Positions 14,121-23,440 of a stretch of DNA of 64,000 nt are shown here, in pieces. The notes under the pieces are model-generated. The model saw nothing but the letters and a program-made list of their open reading frames with translations, did no database searches and had not been told where the DNA came from. A program made the translations under genes and the position numbers. Positions within the stretch are counted from its first letter, which is position 1, and the number at the start of each line of letters is the position of its first letter. Origin of the DNA: Synaphobranchus kaupii (Eukaryota > Chordata > Actinopteri > Anguilliformes > Synaphobranchidae); assembly GCA_029718625.1 (NCBI GenBank), contig CM056387.1, positions 36,176,931 to 36,240,930 on the forward strand, given 5' to 3'.

Positions 14121-14313
14121 GCGCACACACTCCAGCCGATCCTGCCCCTCTCGATCTCCGTTGCCACGGACGTCACTCACGTTGCCTGGTAACGACGTTG
14201 ATGGGCTCCAGGTCCTTGGGAAAGGGTGTGGCCATGGAGCAGACGGACAGCAGGCAGGACACCAGGGCAAAGGTGAGCAGCAGGAGTGGCCGCATGCTGA
14301 AGGTGGGCGTCAT
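1673..14313 (-). CDS. sema6: Class-6 semaphorin, 5' part of gene (12 exons, incomplete)
   Basis: Coding exons in transcript order are 14313-14181, 10415-10301, 10080-10023, 9688-9632, 9065-8964, 6599-6509, 6297-6175, 5787-5699, 5126-4909, 4500-4369, 3443-3288 and 1846-1673. Every junction has AG acceptor and GT donor, and phases agree, giving 1,448 coding bases (482 codons plus 2 bases) with no stop. The product starts with a hydrophobic signal peptide and then runs through a Sema beta-propeller domain. Landmarks are [56 protein letters not shown] and [20 protein letters not shown]. Class-6 semaphorins are single-pass membrane ligands for plexin-A receptors in axon guidance and cell migration. 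The PSI domain, membrane segment and cytoplasmic tail would lie left of position 1. The motifs [14 protein letters not shown] and PLMDEAVPS fit class 6 better than classes 3 or 4. I cannot decide between paralogues (6a, 6b, 6c, 6d or the fish-specific 6e), so the symbol is generic. Confidence 0.93.
1884..2339. other. Intron stretch, no gene seen
   Basis: A short piece near 1888-1930 looks like a minus-strand SINE tail (ACATTACCTGCATTTGGCAG). The rest is unremarkable, GC-richer intron sequence. Confidence 0.4.
2340..3005. repeat. Degenerate ~75-bp tandem repeat
   Basis: A unit with GGCCTGGCAATGAAACATGG, CTAATCC and a GGGAGAAGAGATTGA-like part recurs roughly every 70-80 bp. Starts are near 2360, 2430, 2500, 2700, 2790, 2860, 2925 and 2990. 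A further partial unit (CATCGGCTCGTGGGCCTGG) lies at 3264-3282, across the SINE and directly against the semaphorin splice donor at 3287. Copies are diverged. Confidence 0.75.
3012..3238 (+). mobile_element. tRNA-derived SINE
   Basis: The head carries pol III box-like sequences: box A 'TATAATGGTTAAGGAACTGG' and box B 'GGTTGCAGGTCAATTCCC'. The tail 'CTGGATAAAAGTTCCTGCTAAA' is the LINE-derived end common in fish SINEs. It splits the 75-bp tandem repeat. Confidence 0.85.
3288..3443 (-). CDS. sema6: Semaphorin exon (156 bp, PG-T-C-AG)
   Basis: It encodes (R)[39 protein letters not shown], then [12 protein letters not shown] plus AG of the next codon. The '[17 protein letters not shown]' block fixes it as class 6. 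The opening reads PGTCAG, whereas SEMA6A and SEMA6D (from memory) read PGCCA. The donor GTATTC lies directly against a degenerate tandem repeat. Confidence 0.94.
3444..4368. other. Intron, nothing recognised
   Basis: AT-rich intron between two semaphorin exons. No open frame, repeat family or RNA gene is recognised. Confidence 0.5.
4369..4500 (-). CDS. sema6: Semaphorin exon (132 bp)
   Basis: It encodes (S)[32 protein letters not shown] and [11 protein letters not shown] plus the first two bases of Arg. 'GSAVCAF.M.D.E.VF.G.FKEQ' is class-6-like. The acceptor is CCCCAG and the donor GTGAGC. Confidence 0.96.
4909..5126 (-). CDS. sema6: Semaphorin exon (218 bp, [15 protein letters not shown])
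   Basis: The longest exon here gives 72 codons plus two bases: [20 protein letters not shown], then [20 protein letters not shown], then [10 protein letters not shown] and GVFTTQAN. It includes the conserved '[12 protein letters not shown]' and 'F.KARLNCS.PG' blocks, with an N-glycosylation sequon at NCS. The acceptor is TTCAG and the donor GTCAGC. Confidence 0.97.
5503..5660. repeat. ~58-bp tandem repeat, 2.6 copies
   Basis: The core 'GAATCGACCAATCGGAACAC' recurs at 5503, 5562 and 5620, with intervening TATCCCTGGGGCTTCCGTGAC and GTTCCCTCTC. It lies just downstream (on the gene strand) of the exon at 5699-5787. Confidence 0.9.
5699..5787 (-). CDS. sema6: Semaphorin exon (89 bp)
   Basis: With one carried base it encodes [20 protein letters not shown], then [10 protein letters not shown]. 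The '[11 protein letters not shown]' motif is one of the strongest semaphorin signatures. The acceptor is CTCCAG and the donor GTGAGC. Confidence 0.96.
6175..6297 (-). CDS. sema6: Semaphorin exon (123 bp)
   Basis: It encodes [20 protein letters not shown], then [21 protein letters not shown]. The run [11 protein letters not shown] and the LRT.KYDSKWL ending are typical of class-6 Sema domains. The acceptor is CCCACAG and the donor GTGAGT. Confidence 0.96.
6509..6599 (-). CDS. sema6: Semaphorin exon (91 bp)
   Basis: It encodes [20 protein letters not shown] followed by [10 protein letters not shown] plus one base. The 'G.ARCPF…N..LF' pattern is the conserved semaphorin segment. The acceptor is TTCCAG and the donor GTGAGT. 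Confidence 0.95.
6665..6963. mobile_element. MITE flanked by TTAA (299 bp)
   Basis: Inverted ends AGGTGCAGTAGGCA (left) and TGCCTACTGCAGCT (right) are flanked on both sides by TTAA (6661-6664 and 6964-6967). TTAA target duplication is typical of piggyBac-type elements. It carries no coding capacity. It lies in a semaphorin intron. Confidence 0.8.
6968..8963. other. Semaphorin intron with microsatellites
   Basis: Contains (GT)n at 7539-7572 and 8499-8531, (GA)n at 7999-8026, and a possible old minus-strand SINE trace near 7250-7370 (CACCTGGGATTCAAACCTG is like a reversed box B). No exon-like segment matches the missing parts of the semaphorin. Confidence 0.5.
8964..9065 (-). CDS. sema6: Semaphorin exon (102 bp, [10 protein letters not shown])
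   Basis: It encodes 34 codons in phase 0, starting [20 protein letters not shown] and continuing [14 protein letters not shown]. The 'CGTNAF.P.C' motif is diagnostic of the semaphorin Sema domain. The acceptor is TTACAG and the donor GTACCA. Confidence 0.96.
9131..9240. repeat. 34-bp tandem repeat, ~3 copies
   Basis: 'GTTAATTAGCAGCTAGGTTA' plus ACAGGTCATTGCTA recurs at about 9133, 9167 and 9201 in the intron after the 8964-9065 exon. Confidence 0.9.
9632..9688 (-). CDS. sema6: Semaphorin exon (57 bp)
   Basis: The exon encodes exactly 19 codons, [19 protein letters not shown], between a CACAG acceptor and a GTGAGT donor. It carries the family pattern LTW…C…GK, with a conserved cysteine of the Sema domain. 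Confidence 0.92.
10023..10080 (-). CDS. sema6: Semaphorin exon (58 bp)
   Basis: This small exon sits between a CCCAG acceptor and a GTATGA donor. With two bases carried over it encodes [20 protein letters not shown], the family's 'D.VY.VNL' strand. It ends in phase 0. Its small size and position match the exon organisation of vertebrate sema6 genes. Confidence 0.9.
10301..10415 (-). CDS. sema6: Semaphorin exon: start of Sema domain
   Basis: This 115-bp exon uses acceptor CCACCAG and donor GTCAGC. It reads (C)GG then [14 protein letters not shown] and [18 protein letters not shown]. This is the first Sema-domain strand region, with the family pattern YP.F.G…LDFQ.ML…LYIA.R. It enters in phase 1 and leaves in phase 2. 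The donor is GTCAGC rather than GTRAGT, a weaker but acceptable site. Confidence 0.9.
10416..12320. other. First coding intron, proximal part
   Basis: It holds a (TTTA)n tract near 10919-10942. The 11140-12300 stretch is less repetitive and contains no semaphorin-like exon. It could include regulatory sequence, but nothing is recognised. Confidence 0.4.
12321..13018. repeat. 35-bp minisatellite, 20 copies with higher-order structure
   Basis: The unit AATTAGTNATGGTTATCCTA followed by TGTTTGYATGTGYTR recurs exactly every 35 bp from 12321 to 13018. Variants (GTCAT/GTAAT/ATAAT, TTTG/CTTG, TATGTGTTG/CATGTGCTA) are arranged in patterns: a roughly five-unit (175-bp) pattern early and a two-unit (70-bp) pattern from about 12776. 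It lies in the large first coding intron. Confidence 0.97.
13340..13760. repeat. Pyrimidine-rich (CT/CTC) low-complexity region
   Basis: Runs of CTCTCTC, CCTCCTCCTC and a repeated TCGCCTCCAGCTCTTCTCATC unit (about 13604-13660) create long but meaningless open frames of Ser, Leu and Pro. Not coding. Confidence 0.85.
14076..14127. repeat. (CACG)n microsatellite
   Basis: About twelve copies of ACGC, then GCGCACACAC, some 55 bp from the splice donor of the signal-peptide exon. Confidence 0.97.
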
Positions 14314-14416
14314 GGTAACCGATGGGGGCGGGGCCGGGGATGATGGGGGAGGGGGGCAGGGACAGAAAAAGACGTCCTCGTCTGGACTTCAGCAGGACAT
14401 CCTCAGAGACAGCAGT
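14181..14416 (-). CDS. sema6: Semaphorin exon with start codon and signal peptide
   Basis: The ATG is at 14313-14311 in the context GGTTACCATGACG. It opens 44 codons plus one base, ending at a GTGAGT donor after 14181. The N-terminus is [20 protein letters not shown] followed by more hydrophobic residues, a clear signal peptide. Then comes [10 protein letters not shown], which matches the mature start of class-6 semaphorins. An AG acceptor (…TTTTTTCTCAG) sits at 14417-14419, so 14314-14416 is probably 5' untranslated exon. At least one further non-coding exon should then lie upstream. A second in-frame Met (residue 7) could also serve as the start. Confidence 0.88.
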
Positions 14417-15082
14417 CTGAGAAAAAACCACAGAAGAAGAAAATAATTTATTAAAGACAGGAACCATCACAAAAACAAACAGAGGCCCGGACTGAATTAA
14501 CATTTTTCCTAAACTTAGATTCCCCCCCCTCCCCTCCCCTCAGCACACAGTATGGCAAGTTCAGCGATCACTTTTTAGTAGAGTCACATCTGTCCAGAAA
14601 AAAAAAAAGAAAACTTCACTTTCTGTTCAAAGTGAAGTGGAAACTCTGGGGCCATGTTTATTTTTGGCAGAATAATTAATTACTGGTGAGGCCCTTAAAC
14701 GGAGGCCTGATGGCTCCTCCGATGCTAATGTCAACACAGGCTTTTTCCAGCGCTAACAGACGGAGACAGAATGGTGACACAGGAGCGTCTTAAGCAAACG
14801 TTTAACCGTCCTGACTGGGGCCCAGGCCAGCTGGTTTAAGGGGGGTGGGTGGGGGGAATGTTCTAGAAAAGGGGGCAGGCCACTCCCCCTGAGTGAGGCC
14901 TCTGTGTGTGTGTGTGTGTGTGTGCGCGTGTGTGCGCACATTAACATTCTGGAATTAAGGAGTATGGAACTAAAGAAAACTAAGAACCTGACGTTGATTC
15001 ATATTAATTAACACCGAGGCCTCGTTCAGACTCATCGCCGTTAGTGACGGGGGTCAGGCGGTAATCTCGCGGCCACAGATTA

Positions 15083-15250
15083 AAAGGGGATTAAGCTCTG
15101 CTATGGTTAACGTCACGCATGGCATATCAACGACACAGGAAGTAGGAGACCGAGCAGGATACAGGAAGCAGGGGACAGGAGACAGGAAGTATGAGACAGG
15201 AAGCAGAGCACAGGAAATGAGACATCAAGTAGAAGACAGGAAGCAGCCAA
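15083..15250. repeat. Purine-rich ACAGGAAGC-type imperfect tandem repeat
   Basis: Between about 15136 and 15245, short units such as ACAGGAAGTA, GGGACAGGAGACAGGAAG and GCAGAGCACAGGAA recur irregularly. Non-coding. Confidence 0.7.
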
Positions 15251-15500
15251 CAGGGAACTTGCGGTGTCTTCCTGTCCAATCCATCCTACCAGCAATGCTT
15301 CGGACTACATCAGATGATGGGTAATGTAGGAACTCACACAAGCTGGAGCTACGCTCTGATGTTTTTGGAATTAGTATAATTATTGTCTTTAATTGGTTTT
15401 TAAAATTTGTTTTCCAATAAAAAACATTTTCTTTCAAACACAATTAACCATACATCATTTCACATATTTTAAAAAACATTCTTTATCGGGGGGGGGGGGG

Positions 15501-15724
15501 TGACAGTGTAGCATCACGGTTATGGAACACGGCTAACTCAAAGGTTGTGGGTTCAATCCCCCAGCGGGGTATTATCCTTGAGAAAAGGTACTTAACCTGA
15601 ATTACTTCATTAAAATAATATCCAGCTGCATTAATGGACCATATGTAAAAAAAAAAAAAAAACTAAAAAGGTAATGTGTGTTAAAGATGCTCTGGATAAA
15701 AGCTTCCACTAAACACAGAAATGT
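15501..15724 (+). mobile_element. tRNA-derived SINE, diverged
   Basis: Same family as the SINE at 3012: box-B-like 'AGGTTGTGGGTTCAATCCCC', then CTTAACCTGAATTACTTCA, and the tail GCTCTGGATAAAAGCTTCCAC. An A-run interrupts it at 15646-15662. Confidence 0.85.
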
Positions 15725-16295
15725 AACGCTGGCTAATAAAGACCATTAACAGGGGCAGAGTGCAGTCTTAAGTGTGTGTAGCTTTTCTAACAGAGTCAAG
15801 ATCAATGCTCACAGTTTCAGACGGCCCTTTGATCCACCTTTAATGCATTCGATCGCCTGGAGTTTCTATCCTATTTGAGCCGGTAGACTCCCCAGCGTCC
15901 GCAGTGTTAGAAATCGATGACCAGCGCCCCTCCCTGACGCCCCTGTGCACCCCCAGTTCCTTCCGCCGATTAGCCTAAACAATGCCCCTGCACTCCTCCA
16001 TCATTTCAAACGCGATTAGACACATTTGCGCCCGACTCCTCATGCCATTAACCCCTTCTGGGAGGGGGGGGGGGGGGGGGGGGTGAGCACAGTGGCAGAG
16101 GAGTGGGAGGGGGGGCAGGAGACCGCTTAACGCCCCTCTCCCCTGCAGACGACAGCGAACGCTCTCTGCGTGAGTTTGAGAACTGTGTATTTCTGCTCGA
16201 TTGTCTGCTTTTTAAGGCCGATTGTGTTCAAATAAGTGCAACGTTAGCCAGGACAAACTAACAGTTAATATGGTAAACAAAAGCCAAAGTCACCG

Positions 16296-16447
16296 CACAG
16301 CTAAACCTAGCCCCACACACTGCTGTACACAGCTAAACCTAGCCCCACACACTGCTGTACACAGCTAAACCTAGCCCCACACACTGCTGTACACAGCTAA
16401 ACCTAGCCCCACACACTGCTGTACACAGCTAAACCTAGCCCCACACC
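16296..16447. repeat. 32-bp tandem repeat, ~4.75 copies
   Basis: CACAGCTAAACCTAGCCCCA plus CACACTGCTGTA recurs at 16296, 16328, 16360, 16392 and 16424 with almost no divergence, so it expanded recently. Confidence 0.97.
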
Positions 16448-18360
16448 CCTGAACCTATAGCATGGCCGTCACAGAGGGAAATTGAGGAAGAAAGAAGGAC
16501 TTTGGCTAAAGAGCGTCAAGGGAGCCATGTTGCAGACCGAGACGCTGGGTCTTCACTCAGATGGATGGATTCTCTGCTTTCACAACCGCCTTGGGAATCT
16601 CATTCCTCCGGAATAACAGAACGAACGGGAATTTCAGTCATGGTGGAAGGGGCGTAACTCACAGCTGATAGCATCCTCTACATTCATCTTACAGCTTGCT
16701 GCATATTTTAACAGTTCAATTTGTTTTTCCTCCCAGAGAAACAGAGGGACATCATTGTTTCACACACAGGTACAATGAGTCAGGTGTGTGGGGTTATAAA
16801 ACAACTGCCCCCCCCATAAATCAGCGAGGTGTGTGGGGCTATAAAACAACCCCCTCAAGCACCCACCGGGCCCAGAGCCCCCTAAAGCAGTGTGTACGTT
16901 CTGGGGGCTCCTGTATGTCTGCTGGGCCTTCCGATCAAAGGTTTGTGATTCCCTTCCATTCAAATAGCTCTGCCCAACTCATTCACTGTGCGTTTGATGT
17001 CGTATGTATGGTGGGCAGTGTACAGACGGTTTACAAACTGTACTGTCAATACAGCAACATTTCCATTATATTTTAAATGGACAACAAAGATTTCTTTTAA
17101 AAGACTATACTATATTCCACAGATACCTACGATGGCTCTCTGCCTATGCATTGGCTGGAGGAGAATTTGTATTAACAAAGGATACATGTAAACCCATTTA
17201 TTCAACTTATTTTTGTGAATACCTGCCCTTTTCAGCAACCTGGCCTTGGGCCTCTGTCTCCGTTGAGATAATTTATGGTTCAGTTAATTATTTTGGGCCC
17301 CGGTAACAATTTATTGAAAAATTGACCTTTCTTGTCTGTCTTATCAGCGTTAAATGTGTTTTTTTGTTGTTGGCCTAAATGAACCAAAAAAAAAAGTTGT
17401 ATAGAAAGTACAGAGGAGATTTTTCTTCCGGACTTTTTACTCAGCAGTGCCATTTTTTTCTCACAAAAGTACAGAAAAATGTCAACAAGTTGCCCAGACC
17501 AGAACGGTGTTTGGTTAATCAATCCTGATCAAAAAAAAAAGAAGAAAGAAATGCACAGACGCGAGGGTTCTAGGGGACGGAGGGCAAAAAACCGCTCTAA
17601 ATACTAAATACGGCTGCCGACCGCACGCGGTCAAACCATCGCCCTTTATGCCAGTAAATCAGGGGGATTAATTCCACACGGGAGCTGTCTGTTTGGGGAA
17701 CTACAACCTTTTTAAAGGTTGATTTATCGCGATTATCGCCGTCTGTGAATGAAGACGAGGTTGTTTTGTGGGTTGCGCCAGCGTTGGGTAGCGGAATCCA
17801 ATTTCACAGCATCCATTCAGGAATGTGTCCACCAATCACCATCGAGGTTGTACCGTTTCTTATTAGCAATGAACTAATCAGTGAAGTTAGCCGGCTCAGT
17901 TTGTGGTTGGAAGAAACACATGGCAGGACTTTTTCGTTCCGCCATTAACTGCTCAGTCTCCTGCAGGGATCTTGGGATATGTAGTTTAATTTTGATATCT
18001 GAACTACAATGTGGAACCTAGCACCCTTCCTCTCTACGAGGAGCTGCAGGAGTTTGGGCTCTAGACTCGAGACCTGTGTTCAAGTAGGGCCCCTCCCCCT
18101 GCTGATACACCTGCAGCACAGGTACTCTACCTCTCGTACACCTGTGCAAACTCCAGCAGTGTAAACAGGAGACAACAGTGAACCTCATTCAGCCTGACGC
18201 ACGTTTAGAATGTGCTCAGTAATCACATAAGGGGATGTGCCAGTATTTAAACCCCCAAACGGGGCGTTCTGTCACAAACCATCGAACTGTTACAGGTCAG
18301 AGACTTCAAAAACACTGGACAGCCAACCGAGGCAGTCACTCACAATGACCCAACACCGGG
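16448..18360. other. Intergenic/upstream stretch, nothing recognised
   Basis: Mixed sequence with a short duplicated GTGTGGGGTTATAAAACAAC-like piece (16786-16850). No gene or repeat family is recognised. Confidence 0.45.
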
Positions 18361-18620
18361 GAGGGGGGGGGGGGGGGGTTGACGCAGAGAGAGAGAGAGA
18401 GAGAGCAAGAGAGAGAGAGACAGAGAGAGAATGCAGAGTGTGTGACAGAGGACAGAAGGTCTGAGAAATGGATCAATAGGAGAAACTGGCAAGAAGCCAT
18501 TTTCCTCTCCCCTCTCTCCCCCTTTCTCTCTCTCTCCCTCTCTCCCTCTCTCCCTCTCTCCCCCCTCCTCCCCCTTTCTCTCTCCCTCTCTCCCCCTTTC
18601 TCTCTCTCTCCCCTTCCTCT
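18361..18620. repeat. Poly-G, (GA)n and (CT)n cluster
   Basis: A G run at 18361-18378 is followed by (GA)n to 18430 and by CTCCCTCT-rich sequence 18505-18620. It gives shadow open frames on both strands. Confidence 0.9.
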
Positions 18621-18639
18621 CTCCCTTGTTCTTCTGTTA

Positions 18640-19260
18640 ATCAGACGGGTGGTTTCGCCTGCCCGTGCCCAACCCAGCACCTTTGGCGGGATTACCGCCA
18701 CTCCTGCCCTCGCCATCTGCCCCGCCCCTCTCACTTCTCAATTCAGGGCAGCAACGGCGAGTTCGATAAAGTTCACCCCCGCCACCCGCTGCTGCCACTG
18801 TTGGTGAATGGGGGGGGGGGGGGGGGGGGGGGCGTGGTACGATCCCCCTTCCTCGGGCGCCATGGGAAAACTTCGCCAAAACTGCTCTAGCTGTTGCCAC
18901 CGGCGACAGACGGTTGGGGAGGAGTGTAAAGCAGTGGCGGGCAGCCAATGGCGGCGCAGTCTGTAATTAGCGAGGTCGATGGGGCGCCTCTCGGGTGGCA
19001 GACACACGGGCGGGGGCGGCCCTTGTCACCGTTCACACCAGCGAGGCCTTTAATTGGGCCCTGCAGCAGCGGCGTCAGGCGCTAAACCCGCGCCGCCTCT
19101 GACGAACACCGCGAGAACGAGGACGGCGGAGAGGGCGAGGCTGGCGGGCGGACCTGGTTAAAATGGCGGTCGCGTCTCGAGACCGTGCGAGTAACTCGGT
19201 GCCGCGGGGAGGAACGCCCTGGAATCTTTATTTCCACGTTCTTGGAAAAAGGGGGTCGGG
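18640..19260. promoter_or_regulatory. CpG-rich patch upstream of the semaphorin
   Basis: This is the richest CpG stretch in the first half of the window (for example CGCCATGGGAAAACTTCGCC, then CGCCGCCTCTGACGAACACC). It lies about 4.3 kb upstream of the exon carrying the start codon, on a minus-strand gene. Because that exon begins with an AG acceptor, an upstream first exon is expected and this patch is a candidate promoter. No TATA box or initiator can be fixed. Inference only. Confidence 0.3.
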
Positions 19261-19291
19261 AAAGTGCAAGATCCCAAAAACTCACGCATCA

Positions 19292-19350
19292 CGTGTGTGC
19301 GTGCGTGTGTGTGTGTGTGTGTGTGTGCACGTGGGTGTGCGTGTGCATGT
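19292..19350. repeat. (GT)n microsatellite
   Basis: GTGTGCGTGCGTGTGTGT-type run, followed further on by a short GGAATGCGGAATGCAGAAC-type repeat at 19450-19496. Confidence 0.9.
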
Positions 19351-20280
19351 AGGAATTTAAATGTGTTTTCCAATAACACCCCTGTTCCATGCAGCGCCTC
19401 CTCCAGTAGCTGAACGCTCTGCAGAGGCCCACCGCAGCCCCACACTGGAGCGGAATGCGGAATGCAGAACACGGAATGCGGAACATGGAATGCGGTAAGC
19501 TGAACCTGGGGGACCTGTCAGTGTCTCGCTAGTGTCTCTGGAGTGTGAGATTTCACTGAGGGGGCGGGGGTGAATGATACCCGCCCCCTGCTGGGACGAG
19601 AAGCCGCCGCGCGGATCGACAAGCTGCAGGAGAGAAGGGAGGGATGGAGGGAGGGAGAGGAGGAGGAGGAGGCGGGAGGAGGGACCTGTGGGAGGTTGAT
19701 GAAGGGCTGGAAAAGCAGTGAGGACTGTCAGTGTTCATCTTGTAGGCCATCGCTCAGGATTAAGAACCGCAGGTTTTCGTTAACCGCGCCCCTGTGCCCC
19801 TCTGGCTCTTGCTGGGGTGGGGGGGGGGGTAACCGCAGGAGTGGACGTGTCTGTCCTGACATGACCCCACACCCCACTGTCCATCGTCCCTCCTCTCTTT
19901 CACAACCATGGAAACAGAGACCTCGCTGTCTGTCCATCCGTCCGTCCGTCTGTCTCCCTTTTCTCTGACCCCCTATATGTGTGGACGGGACGGGCTTCAT
20001 TTCTTTGTGTGCCATTTGCAGTCGACCGTTTAATATGCCGTCACCTGCTCATTCAACGAGCCACACGGCAGTTCTGACCTTTTCTTTACCGCCATTAGCG
20101 TCACCTCTCGATAAGAGTGTATCAGCGCGGCACCGAGAAGCAAAGACATACCCACTGTTGTACAGAAACAACAACAACGACATACCATTCAAAGGCTGAA
20201 TAGTGAAAAGTTTTTTTAAAAGCAGCGGGGCAGACTTTCATTGTGTTGAATACCGGGAGCGTTCTTCAATACATTATTCA

Positions 20281-20294
20281 AAGCTAACGGGGAA

Positions 20295-20342
<48 letters not shown>

Positions 20343-20470
20343 TGTAGAAAAAGATACAGAAAGAGAGACAGGGGAGGGAAAGGGAGAGGGGGAGAGACAA
20401 GGAGAGATAGAGAGAATAAGACCGATAGATACAGAGATAAAGAGAAAGTAAGACATGAGGGAGAAGGAAG
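20281..20470. repeat. (GA)n purine tract
   Basis: Pure (GA)n at about 20296-20334 decays into AGAGACAGGG and GATAGAGAGA repeats. Confidence 0.95.
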
Positions 20471-21081
20471 GAAAGAGATATGGAGTCAGAAGTGGCACAA
20501 GCCTCCTTATCCTCTGAGGTAGGCCCGCGCCGGTCTTTCAATGACACATTTTTCCCAGTTGGCGCAAGCCGATATAAATGCGCCCACCTATAAAACCTAT
20601 AAATCAATGGGAACACAAAACCCCTGGAGGGGAGCTGGGGGGGGGGGGGGGGGTGCGGTTTCAGCACGACACCGCCACCACGCTCGCCTGCCCCACAATT
20701 CCCTCAGAAAATTAAACGCTTCATCATTGTGTCTGCCGTGGCGCAGCGGGAATGTACATGTGTACTTTTAAAAGCGAAGCGACGTGGCGGGCTGTTTACC
20801 GCTGAGTGCTACACCCCGCCCCCCCTCCGCCAGCGTGCGTGTGTGGCGCTTGGTGACGCAGAACCCTCACCGAATACCACGCGGTGTGCAGGCTAGACAA
20901 CACAATGCAATGAACATAGAGGGGCCTGGACAGCAGTCGCCCGGGGTATCCTCATTCACCTCTGGTGACTCCACACTTCCCGGGGCCTAGGGGCCAGCTT
21001 GCCAAGGCGCCACTTGCGGAAGTCAAGCCAAATTGAAAAGTGAAATCACGTGGCCCCTTTTCTGGGTCCTCACTTAGTTCT

Positions 21082-21425
21082 GTGGGTGAGCCTCTCTGAC
21101 AGGGTGTCTCATTGCTGATGACATCACAAAGGTGTTGACGACCACTGCTGAGTACGAGGCCTTTGTTTCCGCAATACCTGTGAGGTAACAAAGGCCTCTG
21201 GGTGAGCCTCTCTGACAGGGTGTCTCATTGCTTATGACATCACAAAGGAGTTGATAACCACTGCTGTGAGAGAGACCTTTGTTGCTGTGATACCTGTGAA
21301 GTAACAAAGGCTTCTGGTGAGTCTCTGTGACAAGGGCGTCTCATGTGATGACAACACAATGGGCATTCCGGAACTCTGTTCAGCCATGGGCCTTTGTTGC
21401 CGTGGTGCTTGTCCATAAAAACCTT
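21082..21425. repeat. 116-bp tandem repeat, ~3 copies
   Basis: GGGTGAGCCTCTCTGACAGG, then GTGTCTCATTGC, TGATGACATCACAAAGG and ACCTGTGAGGTAACAAAGGC, starts at 21084, 21200 and about 21316. The third copy is more diverged. Confidence 0.92.
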
Positions 21426-21429
21426 TGCC

Positions 21430-22370
21430 CACTGCCAGTGTGAACCAGAATGGAGACAGTGGCTCTCTCTCTCTCTGCTGGAAACCATAATGTTTGTCTG
21501 AATTTCTGCCAAATCCAGAGGCTTCAGATGGTCCAGCAGTAACCAGGGGACACAAAACGTCCAGATTCTAACAGACAGAGAGATGGTGCACAATGTTGAG
21601 AATTCTGCAGGGAATTAACCCCTTGGACTTTTTCCTGTCTCAGACTGGCAGCATTCCCACAGTTTATTCAAGATTCCAACTGATTTCCTGACGATCTACG
21701 GTTGGCTCAGGCTGTGATGAACCCCATGCCGGGACAGAACCGTCTTTGGGGAATGCCGTCTCTTTGGACCGATCTGCCCGTCGACAGCCAGACCCTCCTC
21801 ATTAACCGAGGCCCGGCCACCGGGTGGATTTCACGTGTCATCCTTCACCTGGACCGGATAATCCCCCGTCCCGGATAAATCCCCAAACTGATTAAGGGTC
21901 CCAGTCTCGCTAAGTCCCGGATCTAAGCGGGGCTTAAATAATTTGGCCTCCTCGTCCCACTTCTGTTCTTCCTCAGCGGGGGAAGGGATCCCATACTGGG
22001 GGACGGTCCCTTACAGGCAGATAAGAGCGAGCAAACGCAGACGGTCCCCTTAAACTCTCGGAAAGGCGGCGTTCCCGCTCTCGGAAAGGCGGCGTTCCCG
22101 CTCTCGTCCTCGGAGAGCCGCAGTGCCTGCAGGTTTCTGCTGTTTCAGCCCCATTTAATTGACCAATTAAAACAGCCGATTACCCAGCTAAATCACCTCA
22201 CCTGGTTTCTGGGGTCTGAAAGCGGTCGGCCATTTTCAGGCGATGAAGCAAAAAGGGAAGTGCGCTGTGGCTCTCCTGGGGGCGGGAGGGAGAGCAGCGA
22301 TATGAGATATTAATGAGGAAAACACAGGCACAGCCACCTGCCTAAAATCAACACTGGAGATACATCAGAG
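21430..22370. other. Intergenic, with a small duplication
   Basis: A perfect short duplication CTCTCGGAAAGGCGGCGTTC lies near 22058-22101. Otherwise nothing is recognised. Confidence 0.5.
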
Positions 22371-22499
22371 ACCTGAGCCAGGAGCAGAGACAGACATACA
22401 GACAGACAGACAGACAGAGGAATGACAGAGATGGAGGGAGAATACGCCAAGCGAATGTCCATTTGCTGTGTGAGCGATGGAACTTAAAACATGAGTTAA

Positions 22500-22787
22500 A
22501 ATGGAGTTTCTGTGAGTGACAGGTGAGAGGCAGAGTAAGAAAAGAGGGAGAAAGAGAGCGAGAGAGGGGACACAGACATACAAGGAGAGAGAGAGAGAGA
22601 CTGAGAAAGAGATTAAGAGAGAGAAGCAGAGAGAACTGTCTGTCTGTCTGTCTGTCTGTCCCCAGAGCTTTGATCAGGAAAACAGGGAGCAAACAGCCAT
22701 TCATTAGGGGGGGGGGGGGGGATATAGCTCCCATTCCATCTAAGACTCAATACTCCCTATATAGCACAGAAGGGGGCCACCACCCCT

Positions 22788-22830
<43 letters not shown>
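22500..22830. repeat. (GA)n, (TCTG)n, poly-G and (GT)n cluster
   Basis: GA-rich 22540-22635, TGTC repeats about 22638-22660, a G run at 22707-22721 and (GT)n at 22790-22830 lie in quick succession. Confidence 0.9.
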
Positions 22831-22833
<3 letters not shown>

Positions 22834-22868
22834 AAAGTCAAACATTTTACTTTTACAATGACGTAGAG

Positions 22869-23066
22869 CAGGGATCTCAAACTCTAAGTCCCGGAGGGTC
22901 GCTGTGTCTGCTGGTTTTTGGTGTGCTCCTGCACTTGAGTGCCTCATTTATGTCATCGATTGGCTAAGGAGTCTGCACACCTTCTTTCTAATTTGGCTAC
23001 CGATTGAAAGGAAATCACAAAGACCAGCAGAGACTGTGGCCCTCCAGGACTGGAGTTTGAGCCCCC
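22869..23066. mobile_element. hAT-like MITE (CTCAAACTC ends)
   Basis: The left end reads CAGGGATCTCAAACTC followed by AAGTCCCGGAGGGTC. The right end is its imperfect inverse, GGCCCTCCAGGACTGGAGTT plus TGAGCCCC. This pattern is a common fish non-autonomous DNA transposon. No clean target duplication was confirmed. Confidence 0.6.
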
Positions 23067-23329
23067 CCCGATATACAGAGACCCAGCCGACTCCATTGCA
23101 CCGACATTGACTCCACTTCTGCTTTTCCCTGTTTACTCTTGGCCTCATTCGTCACTAGAACTAGCACAGGAAGGTAGAACAGACGCGCGGTGTCTAGATA
23201 GACATCTCTCGGGGCTGCCGGCAGACGAGAGGGACTCGTTTTCGACTGCATTAGTCCCCTGGGCGCGTTACCCGAATCGACTCCGTTAAATGTGGAAAAT
23301 GTACAGACAGAACTAATACAAAGTAATGG

Positions 23330-23440
23330 AAGTTGCTATGGGTAACGGGACCTCATTTTGAAGCTTTGAGCCTAAAGCCAGTTTTCACTGTTGGGTAACG
23401 GGACCTCATTTTGAAGCTTTGAGCCTAAAGCCAGTTTTCA
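23330..23440. repeat. 53-bp direct duplication
   Basis: GGGTAACGGGACCTCATTTT plus GAAGCTTTGAGCCTAAAGCC and AGTTTTCACTGTT occurs twice in tandem, identical, so it is a recent duplication. Confidence 0.95.
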
